Shown here: one piece after another, positions 26,824 to 36,601 of the stretch
Layout of the letters: each line of letters opens with the position of its first letter
Numbering within the stretch: position 1 is the first letter of the stretch
Origin: UBA6170 sp942491385
Lineage (GTDB): Bacteria > Chloroflexota > Anaerolineae > Anaerolineales > Anaerolineaceae
DNA length: 64,000 nt
Direction of reading: 5' to 3'
NCBI GenBank assembly: GCA_942491385.1
Contig: CALOAF010000008.1
Location: 186,001 to 250,000 of the forward strand
The notes under the pieces: model-generated
Seen by the model: only the letters and a program-made list of their open reading frames with translations
Database searches by the model: none
What the model was told of the DNA's origin: nothing
Made by a program: the position numbers and the translations under genes

Positions 26824-27974
26824 TTTTTAATGTTGATTGATATTTGATCTGCTAGGCGATAGAACTGTTGGGTTGTCAAACTTTCCGGTTGAATCTTAAT
26901 CAAGGGTTGAAAATGAATGGCTGCCTGATATGCCTGTTCAGGTGCAGAAGGTATTGATAGGAGTGGTAATACCTTCAATTTTTCCTGGATTTGGGATTGT
27001 GTCAATTGGATATCAGCGCGAACGCGATTGATGGTTATAACATTGACTATTTTGTTTTTTCCAAATCCATAATTTGAGATTTGAGCTAGTATATTTTTGG
27101 TTCTTTCAATTGAAATAGGATAAGGTTCTGAAACAACAATCAAATGATCACACTTATCGATAATTTCATTCAAGTAATCTTCATCAGGAACACCAAGATC
27201 GAAGATGGTGACTTTTGAGATCCTGGTTAATTCATCTATCAATAAACTAAGTTTTTTCAAATTATCTGTCACATGAACCGCTGAAAACATAGAAGAAGAG
27301 AGCAACAATCGAACACCGAATAATGTATTAATCAAATTCTTTTCGATTAACTCAACTGTTATATCGCCTGGTTTACTTCGCAGGATATTTTCAAGTCCTT
27401 GCGTATCTGCTAAACCAAGTTCCTGCCCCCAAATCCCCCTTCCTGGGAATAATTCAACACAAACAACATCCAATTCACTTCTTTCACTCAAGGCAATACC
27501 TAAATTTAATACAGTGGATGAAACTCCTAATCCACCTTTTGCACCGATTACCCCGATTGTGAAACCTTGTTTCGGCTGAATGGCTTTGTCAGGCTGGCGA
27601 GAAGCTCTGCGGGTTAACAGTGCTTTAATGTGGGCAACTAATTCCACAGGATGGACAGGTTTTGTCAGGTAATCATCTGCACCAGCTTCAAATCCCGCAA
27701 CTTTATCATCTATCTGACTTTTGGCTGTAAACATTAATATCGGAATTTCTGATGTTGCAGGTTCAGCACGTAAATGTTTTGCAACTGTATAACCATTTAC
27801 TTCAGGCATCATAATATCAAGAATTATCAAATCTGGTAATTCATGTTTAGCAAACACCACACCTTCATCTCCATTGTGTCCGGTAATAGTTTGATAGCCT
27901 TGCCGTTGGAGCATCAAGCTAATCAAGCGTAGAGTTTCTGAATCATCATCAATAATAAGAATTTTCTCTGCCAT
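26820..27974 (-). CDS. Receiver-domain protein fused to a CpaE/MinD-like ATPase
   Basis: 384 residues. Residues about 1-120 form a response-regulator receiver: IIDDD, LPDLIILDIMMPEVNGY with the phosphoacceptor Asp, MFTAKS, TKPV. From about 135 a ParA/MinD-superfamily domain begins with GAKGGLGVSSTVLNLG, a deviant Walker A that keeps the signature Lys but has V-S-S instead of GK-T, as in CpaE proteins of type IV (Tad) pilus systems. CpaE localises pilus assembly machinery. No cpaF or tad gene is nearby here, and instead Sir2 is translationally coupled downstream. Divergent from tilS. Confidence 0.85.
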   Translation of the reverse strand: MAEKILIIDDDSETLRLISLMLQRQGYQTITGHNGDEGVVFAKHELPDLIILDIMMPEVNGYTVAKHLRAEPATSEIPILMFTAKSQIDDKVAGFEAGADDYLTKPVHPVELVAHIKALLTRRASRQPDKAIQPKQGFTIGVIGAKGGLGVSSTVLNLGIALSERSELDVVCVELFPGRGIWGQELGLADTQGLENILRSKPGDITVELIEKNLINTLFGVRLLLSSSMFSAVHVTDNLKKLSLLIDELTRISKVTIFDLGVPDEDYLNEIIDKCDHLIVVSEPYPISIERTKNILAQISNYGFGKNKIVNVITINRVRADIQLTQSQIQEKLKVLPLLSIPSAPEQAYQAAIHFQPLIKIQPESLTTQQFYRLADQISINIKK

Positions 27975-28076
27975 TTAATCTGCCTCGTTTTGGATTTATT
28001 AATGGTGCTAATATAAATATAGCTTAAAATAAAAAAATAAAGAAAAATACTGGGCTTCTTTTTTTATGGATTGAAG

Positions 28077-29501
28077 ATGGATTTACAATTTCATAATATC
28101 ATAAAGGACAACTTAAAATTAACAAAAACACAAAGGGTGGTCATCGCCTTTTCCGGTGGGATAGATAGTGTTTGTCTGTTGAATTTATTTAGAAAAAATA
28201 ATGTTCCTATCATTGTTGCTCATTTTAATCATGGCATACGAGAAAATGCTGAGCGGGACGAGCGTTTTACAAAAATTGTTTCTGATGAAAGTGACCTGGA
28301 ATTTGTTTCAGGAAGAGCCAATGTGCCTTTGTTCGCAAAGGAGAATCATTTGTCACTGGAAGAAGCTGCCAGAATAAAGAGGTACGAATTTCTATTTCGA
28401 GTTGCCCGCGAGAAAGGAGCGAATGCGATCGCAGTTGGACATCATGCCGATGACCAGGTGGAGACTATGTTTATGCACTTGCTGAGGGGCAGTGGTTTAT
28501 CTGGATTGACAGGCATGAAGGAAATCACGATTATCCCAGAATTTGATCCAGAAATTAAAATAATTCGTCCGTTGTTATCTTTTTGGCGCGCTGAAATTGA
28601 AGAATATTGTAAGATACAAAATCTTGATTTTGTCGTCGATGAAACAAATGCTTCTGATTTATACGAAAGAAATCGAATCAGACATGAGATCATACCCTAC
28701 TTGAATGAACGATATCCCGGATTAAACCAGAGATTATTAAATCTAACGAACGTTATGCAATACGAGGATGAAATCATCCTGGAACAAGTATCAGCCATTT
28801 GGAATCAAATTTGTCTGGAAAAACATTCACAATTTATTCGCCTTAATAAGGCCAAATTGTTAGAACATTCTCTCGGAATCCAAAGAAGAATAATTCGATT
28901 AGCTGTTTTTTCATTAAAACCTGATTTGCGTGACCTATCCTTCAAAAATGTTAAAAATGTTTTGAATTTTTTGAATACCAACAAAACCGGGGAAATTGAT
29001 CTCCAGGATAATTTGATTGCTTTATTTACTCTTCAAGAAATTATCTTTGGTTCCAAATCGAAAGCATGGGTAGATTTTTTATATCCACAACTAAATACCT
29101 CAGTTCAACTTAAGATTACCCCGGATAGTTTCATTGAGTTATCAGAAAACTGGTCTTTAGGGGTTGAAATGATTAAAAGCTCAGATCAAATTTTGAAGGA
29201 GAAAGAAAATAAATATTGCGCTTTGTTGGATGCTGAGAAAGTTGGCAAGATAATTGGAATAAGAGTTAAACGCGAAGGGGATAGTTTTCAACCACTCGGC
29301 ATGGTCACAGGAACTGTAAAACTTAGTGATCTATTTATCAATGAAAAATTCATCCAGCCGGCCAGAAAAAAATGGCCACTGATCACAAATTCTGATGATG
29401 AAATCATTTGGATACCTGGAATCCGGCTTCATCACAGATTACGAATTACGGATACAACCAAAAACATTCTTAAATTATCTGTTTTGAGAAAAAATTGTTA
29501 A
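28077..29501 (+). CDS. tilS: tRNA(Ile)-lysidine synthase
   Basis: Modifies C34 of tRNA-Ile(CAU) to lysidine so that it reads AUA. N-terminal N-type ATP pyrophosphatase with P-loop AFSGGIDSVCLL (about 25-36), HFNHGIRENAERDE, AVGHHADDQVETM and RNRIRHEIIPYL. The C-terminal TilS domain carries IGIRVKREGDSFQPLGM and GIRLHHRLRIT. About 474 residues. ATG 28077 is chosen; an in-frame TTG two codons upstream (28071) is an alternative. Divergent from the receiver-ATPase gene, convergent with the recombinase-like gene, overlapping its stop by a few bases. Confidence 0.95.
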   Translation: MDLQFHNIIKDNLKLTKTQRVVIAFSGGIDSVCLLNLFRKNNVPIIVAHFNHGIRENAERDERFTKIVSDESDLEFVSGRANVPLFAKENHLSLEEAARIKRYEFLFRVAREKGANAIAVGHHADDQVETMFMHLLRGSGLSGLTGMKEITIIPEFDPEIKIIRPLLSFWRAEIEEYCKIQNLDFVVDETNASDLYERNRIRHEIIPYLNERYPGLNQRLLNLTNVMQYEDEIILEQVSAIWNQICLEKHSQFIRLNKAKLLEHSLGIQRRIIRLAVFSLKPDLRDLSFKNVKNVLNFLNTNKTGEIDLQDNLIALFTLQEIIFGSKSKAWVDFLYPQLNTSVQLKITPDSFIELSENWSLGVEMIKSSDQILKEKENKYCALLDAEKVGKIIGIRVKREGDSFQPLGMVTGTVKLSDLFINEKFIQPARKKWPLITNSDDEIIWIPGIRLHHRLRITDTTKNILKLSVLRKNC

Positions 29502-30406
29502 GCGTATTTTTGAGATAATCTTTCTAATTTCTGTCCAATCTCTCGCCATTGGATTTTCGATATTCCCAACTTTTGCCGAATTGCATCTTTTTCCATTTCC
29601 GAGTTGTAATCATTTAGTGCACAGGTCCATCGACACATATCAAACGAAAGATGTTTATCGATGCCAGCTTCATTACTTAAATCTTCCAGAATGTATTCTA
29701 AACGACGGGGTGACCAAGGAAAAACCTGGTCTTTTGGAGCAAATTGAGCCAAGTATTCCTGATACGTTTCCACCCATTCTGATGAGATGGAAATTTTCCG
29801 TTCTTTATAACGATAATTTGGATTATTATAGCGAACAAAAATAAATGGGCCATTTGTGGATATTGAACTCAAATCGATATGATTCAGACCAAGCATCAGA
29901 CATTCACCTTTTTTTATACCAGTTTCCAATAATAATTTTAATAAAGTGTAATAGCGGGTGTCCGGTTTGGTTGCATAACGATAACGATTGGCGATTTCGA
30001 GCAATAAATTTGTTTCTAGGGGTGTTAATACTTCCGGCAAAGGGCTGATGACTGATTTTTGAACAACTTTTTCCGCTGGATTGATGGATATTCTCCCGTT
30101 GTTGTGGAGCCAGCGAAAGAATGCTTTAATTGACGTGATTCTTCTGGATAAGCTTTTAGGGCTGCATGGAACACCACGTCCTTTTTCCATCCATTTCAGG
30201 AAAAGGTTTAAGTCATTGGTAGTTATTGAACCGATTGATTTATCTGGAGGAATGTAACTGGCAAGTAGTTGTAAATCGCTTATAAAGGCTTTGACGGTAA
30301 AAGGGGATTTATCCTGGTCCTGAAGGAATATTTCCCAAGCTTGAATAGCCGGATTTAGGGGTGTGGAAGATTGGATATGTGATTCTAAATCGGATTGTGT
30401 TTTCAT
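29498..30406 (-). CDS. Tyrosine-recombinase-like protein with degenerate active site
   Basis: 302 residues with an N-terminal SAM-like core-binding domain (about 15-105: SPFTVKAFISDLQLLASYI) and a C-terminal phage-integrase fold (about 125-300). Aligned by eye to XerC/D, the first catalytic Arg is Lys (LETGIKKGECLMLGL), the H-x-x-R box is DMCRW (His to Asp, Arg kept), the second His is Ile (LGISKIQ) and the nucleophile Tyr position is Gly (REIGQKL). It should therefore not cleave DNA by the usual chemistry. It may be a DNA-binding or regulatory derivative. The frame is intact with no sign of decay, and start ATG 30404-30406 has a GAGGTGAT ribosome site. Confidence 0.78.
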   Translation of the reverse strand: MKTQSDLESHIQSSTPLNPAIQAWEIFLQDQDKSPFTVKAFISDLQLLASYIPPDKSIGSITTNDLNLFLKWMEKGRGVPCSPKSLSRRITSIKAFFRWLHNNGRISINPAEKVVQKSVISPLPEVLTPLETNLLLEIANRYRYATKPDTRYYTLLKLLLETGIKKGECLMLGLNHIDLSSISTNGPFIFVRYNNPNYRYKERKISISSEWVETYQEYLAQFAPKDQVFPWSPRRLEYILEDLSNEAGIDKHLSFDMCRWTCALNDYNSEMEKDAIRQKLGISKIQWREIGQKLERLSQKYA

Positions 30407-30496
30407 ATCACCTCAAATTTCGTATAGATATTATGAATTTACACGGTTTTAAAGGTTTTGTCAATTGATAATCGGACTTTAAGATTAATCTTTCAA

Positions 30497-31516
30497 TTAT
30501 GGCGTAAAAGCCGAGTCGAAAATTATTTTATCTATTAATTCATAATTTGGAATTAAAACATTAGCGCCAGAATCGGGTAGAACATAGGGAGATACTTGAT
30601 CCAGCCCAATGGCAAAACGACGCAACCTGGATGGGTTAGATAGTATTTGACTTGTCACTGGCATCAAGGGGATTATGTCTGCCACAGTCAGGTCTGTTTC
30701 GACAGAACTCTGATACAGATTGTATAATTCGGGAACACGGGAAATTGCATCCAGTGACATTAATTTTTCAAAGAGTGCAAAAATGACTTCCTGCGCTCGT
30801 CTGGTACGGTCAAAGTCGCTACTTGAATATCTTGAGCGAACATACCATAAAGCAGTATCACCATTCATATAATTTGGACCAGCATAAATCGTGCAATTCT
30901 TCGCCGCATCACCCTGGGGCAATTCACAATGATCATATAAATAAGCTCCTGCGTTTATGGTGATCCCACCCAGGCTGTTGACGATCGCTTTGAATCCTTG
31001 AAAATTAGTCATAATATAGTGATCAGCTGTAATACCAAAATTTTCTTCCAGGGTTGCTTTACTTAACGGAAAACCTCCAAATGGTTGTGCTACATTTATT
31101 CTTTGGTTGCCAATACCAGGCAAGTGAACATACAAATCTCGTGGAAAAGAGAGAATAGAGGCGGTACCTTCTTTGGGATAAATTGATAGCAACATGAAGA
31201 CATCAGTTCGATAACCCGACTCAGGTCGATAATCAGATCCTAAAACCAAAATGTTGACTTGGCTGTCTGGCCTTTGAGGTTTTGATTCGGTCGGAATAAC
31301 CTGACCCCCATCAGTTTTACTATTTCCCGGTTCAGGTGTTGTTACTTCTTGCATGATCGGCAGGAATGGAGTCGCTGTTGGTGCAGCATTTGGATCATAA
31401 TTCATCCAATTCACCTGTGATTTTGAGGGAAATGGAAAGGCACTACCCAGACCTGGTAAATTACAGGCGGTCAATAAAATCATGAGAAAGAATAAAAAAA
31501 TTGCTCTTTTTTTCAT
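30497..31516 (-). CDS. LytR-CpsA-Psr (LCP) family lipoprotein
   Basis: 339 residues with signal peptide and lipobox (FLMILLTAC, Cys at about 18), then a Pro/Thr-rich linker and the LCP domain (about 90-290): NILVLGSDYRPESGYRTDV, SFPRDLYVHLPGIGNQRINV and RSRYSSSDFDRTRRAQEV with the conserved Asp and Arg residues that bind polyprenyl-pyrophosphate substrate. LCP proteins transfer glycopolymers from undecaprenyl lipid to peptidoglycan or protein. A lipoprotein anchor instead of the usual N-terminal helix is noteworthy. Upstream of the recombinase-like gene by 90 bases. The 267 bases upstream to tRNA-Leu hold only the tRNA promoter. Confidence 0.9.
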   Translation of the reverse strand: MKKRAIFLFFLMILLTACNLPGLGSAFPFPSKSQVNWMNYDPNAAPTATPFLPIMQEVTTPEPGNSKTDGGQVIPTESKPQRPDSQVNILVLGSDYRPESGYRTDVFMLLSIYPKEGTASILSFPRDLYVHLPGIGNQRINVAQPFGGFPLSKATLEENFGITADHYIMTNFQGFKAIVNSLGGITINAGAYLYDHCELPQGDAAKNCTIYAGPNYMNGDTALWYVRSRYSSSDFDRTRRAQEVIFALFEKLMSLDAISRVPELYNLYQSSVETDLTVADIIPLMPVTSQILSNPSRLRRFAIGLDQVSPYVLPDSGANVLIPNYELIDKIIFDSAFTP

Positions 31517-31737
31517 CGTTAGTATTTTCCTGACATCATATTATTGTAAACTGATATTCTTTAATTTGAAAATTAAATAAAACCATTTTTCAAAGGCGAA
31601 TTAAAGCCTCTTGGTGTTCCACTAATTCGGATGATGTTATTTCGATATTGGATTTTTTATTTTTATTAAAAAAGGTTGTAATAAATAAGGGTACAGGGGC
31701 TAAAAAGGGAAGGTTTGTAAAGGCGCATTTGAAAAGG

Positions 31738-31765
31738 TTGACAAAAATCAGTAATCCGATAAAAT
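31738..31765 (+). promoter_or_regulatory. Promoter of tRNA-Leu
   Basis: TTGACA (31738-31743), 16-base spacer, TAAAAT (31760-31765), 18 bases before the mature tRNA 5' end. Confidence 0.8.
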
Positions 31766-31783
31766 TCTAAGCGTTCAGAAAGA

Positions 31784-31867
<84 letters not shown>

Positions 31868-31961
31868 CTTTTTTATTTAAACATACCGATTAAACCCCAT
31901 CAGACTTTATTGGCATGGAAATTGTATCTTTGCTAAAATAATAATAAACTTATATCGAGAG

Positions 31962-32348
31962 ATGATGAAAAACCTACAAATCGATTTCCGGAAATTTACA
32001 ATATACATTGCTTTAGTAGTTATTTTTTTCCTATTAATGGGACTAAGTGCTCGGTATAACGAATTAACCAAATTAACCGAACAAAATAATTTAATGCAGA
32101 CAGAAGTCATCGCCTTGCGAATCACCAATAGTCATATAGAAACTCAAATTGGATTTGCTACCTCTGAAGTGGCTGTAGAAGAATACGCGCGAGAAAAGGG
32201 TTATATGGTGAAGCCGGGTGAGGTGCTAATCGTTCCTTTATCTTCCTCGGAAGTGACACCAACCCCTGTCATCCAACCTACGATAGAATCCAGGACAATA
32301 CCAAACTGGGAAATCTGGTTTGAGTTGTTTTTCTCTGATCAAAATTAA
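31962..32348 (+). CDS. FtsB/DivIC-like septum formation initiator
   Basis: 128 residues. A short basic N-terminus, one membrane helix (FTIYIALVVIFFLLMGL, about 12-29), then a coiled coil (about 33-68, ELTKLTEQNNLMQTEVIALR) and the family segment VEEYAREKGYMVKPGEVLIVPL. FtsB/DivIC proteins bridge divisome components at the division septum. The C-terminal tail after PTPV is Thr/Pro-rich. It is convergent with the phosphatase gene, the two stops overlapping by 4 bases. The second ATG (31965) is equally possible as start. Confidence 0.82.
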   Translation: MMKNLQIDFRKFTIYIALVVIFFLLMGLSARYNELTKLTEQNNLMQTEVIALRITNSHIETQIGFATSEVAVEEYAREKGYMVKPGEVLIVPLSSSEVTPTPVIQPTIESRTIPNWEIWFELFFSDQN

Positions 32349-35300
32349 ATCAGAGGATCGCGCTTTAGGCCAATTAATGTTAAATCATCACTGGATGGTT
32401 CACCTTCACGAAAATTAAATAATTCCAGATCTAATTTTTCCAAAATGACATTTATATTATGCTGATGATTGAGTTTTAGAAATTCAATAGTGCGTGTTAC
32501 CCCAAATTCCTCATCCTGGTTAGAGAATGTTTCGGTCAGGCCATCTGTATAAAATAAAATTAAATCCCCTGGTTCGATCGAAAACTCCATGTTTCTATAT
32601 TGGACGTCTTCCATTACCCCTAAAGCCATGTCTCCCTGAGGCAATTCCTCGGTTAAGGATTTCTGAGAGCGAATCACAATGGGGCGATTATGTCCAGCGT
32701 TTGCAAAGTTTAAATTACCGGTTTTCAAGTCAAGGATCGCAAAAACAGCAGTGACAAACATCCCACTGGGGGAATCCCCAACCAACAAATTGTTTACCGC
32801 GCTGAGAATTCCACCAGGGTCAGCGATCGTTTGACCAAAAGCCCGAATAAGTGTTCTTGAGACTGTCATATACAACGAAGCAGCCAATCCTTTATCTGCT
32901 ACATCAGCGATCACCAACCCAACTCTGTGATTTCCAAGAAAGATGACGTCGTAGAAATCACCACCAACCTGGAGGGCTGGTTCCCATCTGGTTTGTATTT
33001 GCCATCCAGGAAGAACAGGTAAGGAATCGGGTAAGAAAGTTTTTTGAATTTGTCTGGCCAGTTGAATTTCTTGTTCCAGCTTTTCACGTTTTACGATATC
33101 TTTTTGAAGGAAATAATTTTGAATGGCTAGAGAAATTTCCTGAGATACACCGTTTAATAGTTCAACTCGCTTTTCGAAATATTGGACGGAAAGATTATCT
33201 TCTTTTGTTAATAAAATTCCTAACAGTTCGCCTTTGATGTTGATTGGAAAGGCAATCAACATGTGATCAGAGACATCAATTTTTAATTCTTGAATATATG
33301 GTAATGGCTTAATATTTTTAATACAATCAAGTTCGATCTCATCGTTTTTAATAAACGAATAAGCTATTTGATTGAATTTTGATACAAAACGCAGAAGTGG
33401 GTTATTTTCACAAAAATCCAGAGACGTGAAAATGGAAGCATGAGCAGCATTATCTGCATATATACCGACTGGTTTGAAAGTTTGATTATCTTCATCTTCT
33501 GGCATATAAATAATACAAGCGTTTACACCTATCAAAATTGGCAAAAGGTTGACGATCGTATCGAAGGTATCAGATAAATTTGGTTGGGTTACAACAGCCT
33601 GGGCAACCTGTAGGAGAACTGCGGTTATGTATGCTTCCTCCTGTCTAGCCTCAATCAAACGCATGTTATCAAGTGAAACTGCAGTTTGCTGAACAATTCC
33701 CTGCAGGATTGAAAGGGTATCACTGGAAAGGTTGTTACCAAAGGTAGGGTTCTGATTCTCATGAATTACCAGGAATGCCCCCAATAGATCTCCACGCGCA
33801 CGCAAGGGGAGCAACATGACTGTGCTATTTTGTGAAACATCTTCACTATTCTCAAAGTTCAGTTCCTTGGCTACATCTTGGACATAAATCGGGTTATATG
33901 CATTCAGTACTTGAAAAGCAGCTGGGACTTCTTTTGTCCAAACAGGGTTCGGCGGCGTAGAAAAACCATAATCAGATTTGAGAAAGAAATAGTTCTCGTA
34001 TGGATTCCATAAGTAGAAGGCACATTTTTTTACTCCAACCAGTAAGGGGGTCAGACGCACCATGGATTCCAGCAAATCTTCAGTTGTTTCACTATTTTGA
34101 CATGTTTGTGATACCTGAAGCATAACGGTCGACATCCAGGCTTGTTCCTGAGATTCTGAGTATAACCGGGCGTTATTAATAGCAACAGCTGCGTAATTTG
34201 CGAATGTAATGCTCATTTCTTTGGCTTCGTCCCCGTATCTGCGGGAGGTGTGATGCGCCAATGACAATAATCCGAAAATTCGCTCTCCGATTTTGAGAGG
34301 GGTAGCTATCGAAGAATAATCAGAAGGGAAATCGGACGCAATTCCTAACGGTCCATATGGATTTTCCGCAGTCCGAATGCTTGGTTCCGAATTCTTTAAA
34401 GCAATTTCCATCAGCTCCCATGTTTCAGGATTTTTATTCAATGCTCCTATTAATTTTTCTTTCGATATATTCCAGGTTGCAGCGAGTCTGAGGGTTTTTG
34501 GGGTAAATTCTTCGATATCATTATCACGGTTGTCCACAAGCCAGATAGCGGAAGCATCACAAGGTAAATTTTGATTTAATTTTTCGAGGATATTGCAAAG
34601 TAACGCGTCCAGTGCTGTGTTGGCCGATATCATACTGATCACTGATCTAAATGATTCAGCAACCCGATGCCGCCATTGCTCAGAGCGGAAAAGGAAGGCA
34701 TTTCGAAGTGCTGATGAGATTGTAGATGCAATTGCCTCAAAAATAAACAAATCATGCTCATCGATGGCATTTTTTTCTGCACTTTGAATATCAAGAACGC
34801 CAAGAACTTCTCCAGCATACATTAAAGGAACGACTAATTCCGACTGGTAGTCATTTGCATGGATCGTTTGTCTTTCAAATCTTTCATCTTGATGGATGTC
34901 GTTGGAAATGGCAATGATTCCATTTTGGGCGACCCAGGAAATAATTCCATCTTTATCCAATTCAAAAGCAAAACCTTGTTCAACTAATTCCTTACTCTCT
35001 GGTAATGATCCAGCTTGAAAAAAGATTTTCCGACGGCCTTTGTGGACAGTAAAAATATGGATGTACGTAAATCCGAAACGCTTAATAATTATTTGAATGA
35101 CTTTTTCGAGTAATTCGTCCAAATCCAGAAATGAGTTGATAGCCTGGCTAACTTCAAAAATAATAGAAATTTGCTCAGCTCGTAGCGATAATGCTCCATA
35201 TAATTCTGCATCTTGCACTGCGATGGCAATTGAATTCGCCAGAGCACTCAGTACAATTATGTCATTTTCACTAAACGCATCTAGTTGATTACTCTGAATG

Positions 35301-36178
35301 TCGAGTACCCCAAGTGTTTTCTTATCAATTTTTAGTGGAAAAGTGGCTTCACTTCTTGTATTCGGCAGCTTAGCATAGGGCTTGAATTCAGATTCTTTTG
35401 AAACATCAGGAGCAATAACTTCCTTACCATTGCGAGCCACATAACCAACTATACCTTCGTTGATATTTAAAACAGACTGGGTTAATTCCATATCTGGTTC
35501 GACTGCACCAGAGGAAGCTTTTAATTCCAGGGTTTTTGTTTTTCCGTTTAAGAGAAAAATAGATACAAAATAATACCCGAAAGTACTTTGTATCAGATTG
35601 GTAATCTTTTCACATAACAACCTGAGGTCATGAACATTGGCAATTTGTTCAGAAACCATCCGAACCAGTGATAGTTGTTCCATGCGCCAATTTTTCAGGG
35701 TAACCTGCCGAATAATTTGCATGGAAACAGCCGCATGAGCAGAAAACCCCTCCAAAAAATTAATATCGTGTTGGTCAAACGGATGTGTATTGTTTCTCTT
35801 GACTTCCAGAATGCCGAGCATATTATCCTGGCTTAATAATGGTATCGCTAAATGAGAGGGTTTCGATAAATTATTGTTACCAATAATCGGGTTATTGATA
35901 CCTTGATTAAAATTATTTAACTGTTGTTCAAAGGTTTTTCGTACCAAATCAGAAACACGCGCATCTGGTAAGATCGGCAATTCCTGATCACCAGGTAATG
36001 GAAAATACGGCTCCGATAGCCAGATATTGGCATCAGCTCCTAGTAGATTCTTTATGATTTCCTGGATGAAATGACATTGCTTATCAACAGATGGTTGATC
36101 CAGCAGACGCTCCCCCAATAGAAGATATTGTTTCCATTCCGGGATCGCTTGCAATTCGGGTGAAGAGGACAATGTCAA
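32345..36178 (-). CDS. Giant multi-GAF SpoIIE/RsbU-type serine phosphatase
   Basis: 1277 residues without membrane helices. Six GAF-like modules can be traced from the N-terminus to about residue 1030. Examples are IAIPLLSQDNMLGILEVKR, ATFPLKIDKKTLGVLDIQS, LVVPLMYAGEVLGVLDIQS, IATPLKIGERIFGLLSLAH and LLPLRARGDLLGAFLVIHE. A helical linker leads to a PP2C-type SpoIIE domain (about 1060-1275): PGWQIQTRWEPALQVGGDFYD, ADVADKGLAASLYM, FANAGHNRPIVI and ILFYTDGLTE. It should dephosphorylate the STAS antagonist encoded nearby. Its start overlaps the kinase stop (TTGA). The TTG two codons later (36172) is better spaced from AAAGGA and may be the true start. Confidence 0.92.
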   Translation of the reverse strand: MTLSSSPELQAIPEWKQYLLLGERLLDQPSVDKQCHFIQEIIKNLLGADANIWLSEPYFPLPGDQELPILPDARVSDLVRKTFEQQLNNFNQGINNPIIGNNNLSKPSHLAIPLLSQDNMLGILEVKRNNTHPFDQHDINFLEGFSAHAAVSMQIIRQVTLKNWRMEQLSLVRMVSEQIANVHDLRLLCEKITNLIQSTFGYYFVSIFLLNGKTKTLELKASSGAVEPDMELTQSVLNINEGIVGYVARNGKEVIAPDVSKESEFKPYAKLPNTRSEATFPLKIDKKTLGVLDIQSNQLDAFSENDIIVLSALANSIAIAVQDAELYGALSLRAEQISIIFEVSQAINSFLDLDELLEKVIQIIIKRFGFTYIHIFTVHKGRRKIFFQAGSLPESKELVEQGFAFELDKDGIISWVAQNGIIAISNDIHQDERFERQTIHANDYQSELVVPLMYAGEVLGVLDIQSAEKNAIDEHDLFIFEAIASTISSALRNAFLFRSEQWRHRVAESFRSVISMISANTALDALLCNILEKLNQNLPCDASAIWLVDNRDNDIEEFTPKTLRLAATWNISKEKLIGALNKNPETWELMEIALKNSEPSIRTAENPYGPLGIASDFPSDYSSIATPLKIGERIFGLLSLAHHTSRRYGDEAKEMSITFANYAAVAINNARLYSESQEQAWMSTVMLQVSQTCQNSETTEDLLESMVRLTPLLVGVKKCAFYLWNPYENYFFLKSDYGFSTPPNPVWTKEVPAAFQVLNAYNPIYVQDVAKELNFENSEDVSQNSTVMLLPLRARGDLLGAFLVIHENQNPTFGNNLSSDTLSILQGIVQQTAVSLDNMRLIEARQEEAYITAVLLQVAQAVVTQPNLSDTFDTIVNLLPILIGVNACIIYMPEDEDNQTFKPVGIYADNAAHASIFTSLDFCENNPLLRFVSKFNQIAYSFIKNDEIELDCIKNIKPLPYIQELKIDVSDHMLIAFPINIKGELLGILLTKEDNLSVQYFEKRVELLNGVSQEISLAIQNYFLQKDIVKREKLEQEIQLARQIQKTFLPDSLPVLPGWQIQTRWEPALQVGGDFYDVIFLGNHRVGLVIADVADKGLAASLYMTVSRTLIRAFGQTIADPGGILSAVNNLLVGDSPSGMFVTAVFAILDLKTGNLNFANAGHNRPIVIRSQKSLTEELPQGDMALGVMEDVQYRNMEFSIEPGDLILFYTDGLTETFSNQDEEFGVTRTIEFLKLNHQHNINVILEKLDLELFNFREGEPSSDDLTLIGLKRDPLI

Positions 36179-36585
36179 TCCTTTAAGTGTTTAACCAAGG
36201 TCAGTATGTTTTTATTATCGAGAGTTGTAAAATTTACGACATCCATCCATTGCTTCATCATGTATATTCCCAATCCATGATCATCCCGATCCTCAAGATC
36301 AGTATTTAAATTGGGTTGTTTAATATATTCTGGATTGAATGATTCTCCAAAATCAGTTAAGGTGATCGTGATTTTTCCTGGATCTGTGATAACAGAAACG
36401 ACAATTTCACCTGAGTTTTCGTTTCCATAAGCGTGTTCAATGATGTTGGAACAAGCCTCATCGACAGCAGTTTCAATCTTGTAAAGTGCAAATCCCCCAA
36501 AACCAACTGATTGCGCAGCCTGAGTCACGAATTCGCCAATCTTCACCAGACTGGAATAGCTACCAGGAAAAGTCAATGTTTTCAT
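36175..36585 (-). CDS. RsbW-type anti-sigma factor / serine-protein kinase
   Basis: 136 residues of a GHKL ATPase fold: AVDEACSNIIEHAYGNENSG (N box, about 44-63), LTDFGESFNP (G1) and DHGLGIYMMKQWMD (G2, about 100). RsbW-like proteins bind a sigma factor or other target and phosphorylate a STAS antagonist when released. It lies between the STAS gene and the phosphatase, overlapping the latter, so all three switch parts are in one operon. No sigma-factor gene is adjacent. Confidence 0.9.
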   Translation of the reverse strand: MKTLTFPGSYSSLVKIGEFVTQAAQSVGFGGFALYKIETAVDEACSNIIEHAYGNENSGEIVVSVITDPGKITITLTDFGESFNPEYIKQPNLNTDLEDRDDHGLGIYMMKQWMDVVNFTTLDNKNILTLVKHLKD

Positions 36586-36601
36586 GGATATTAAAATTTA
36601 G

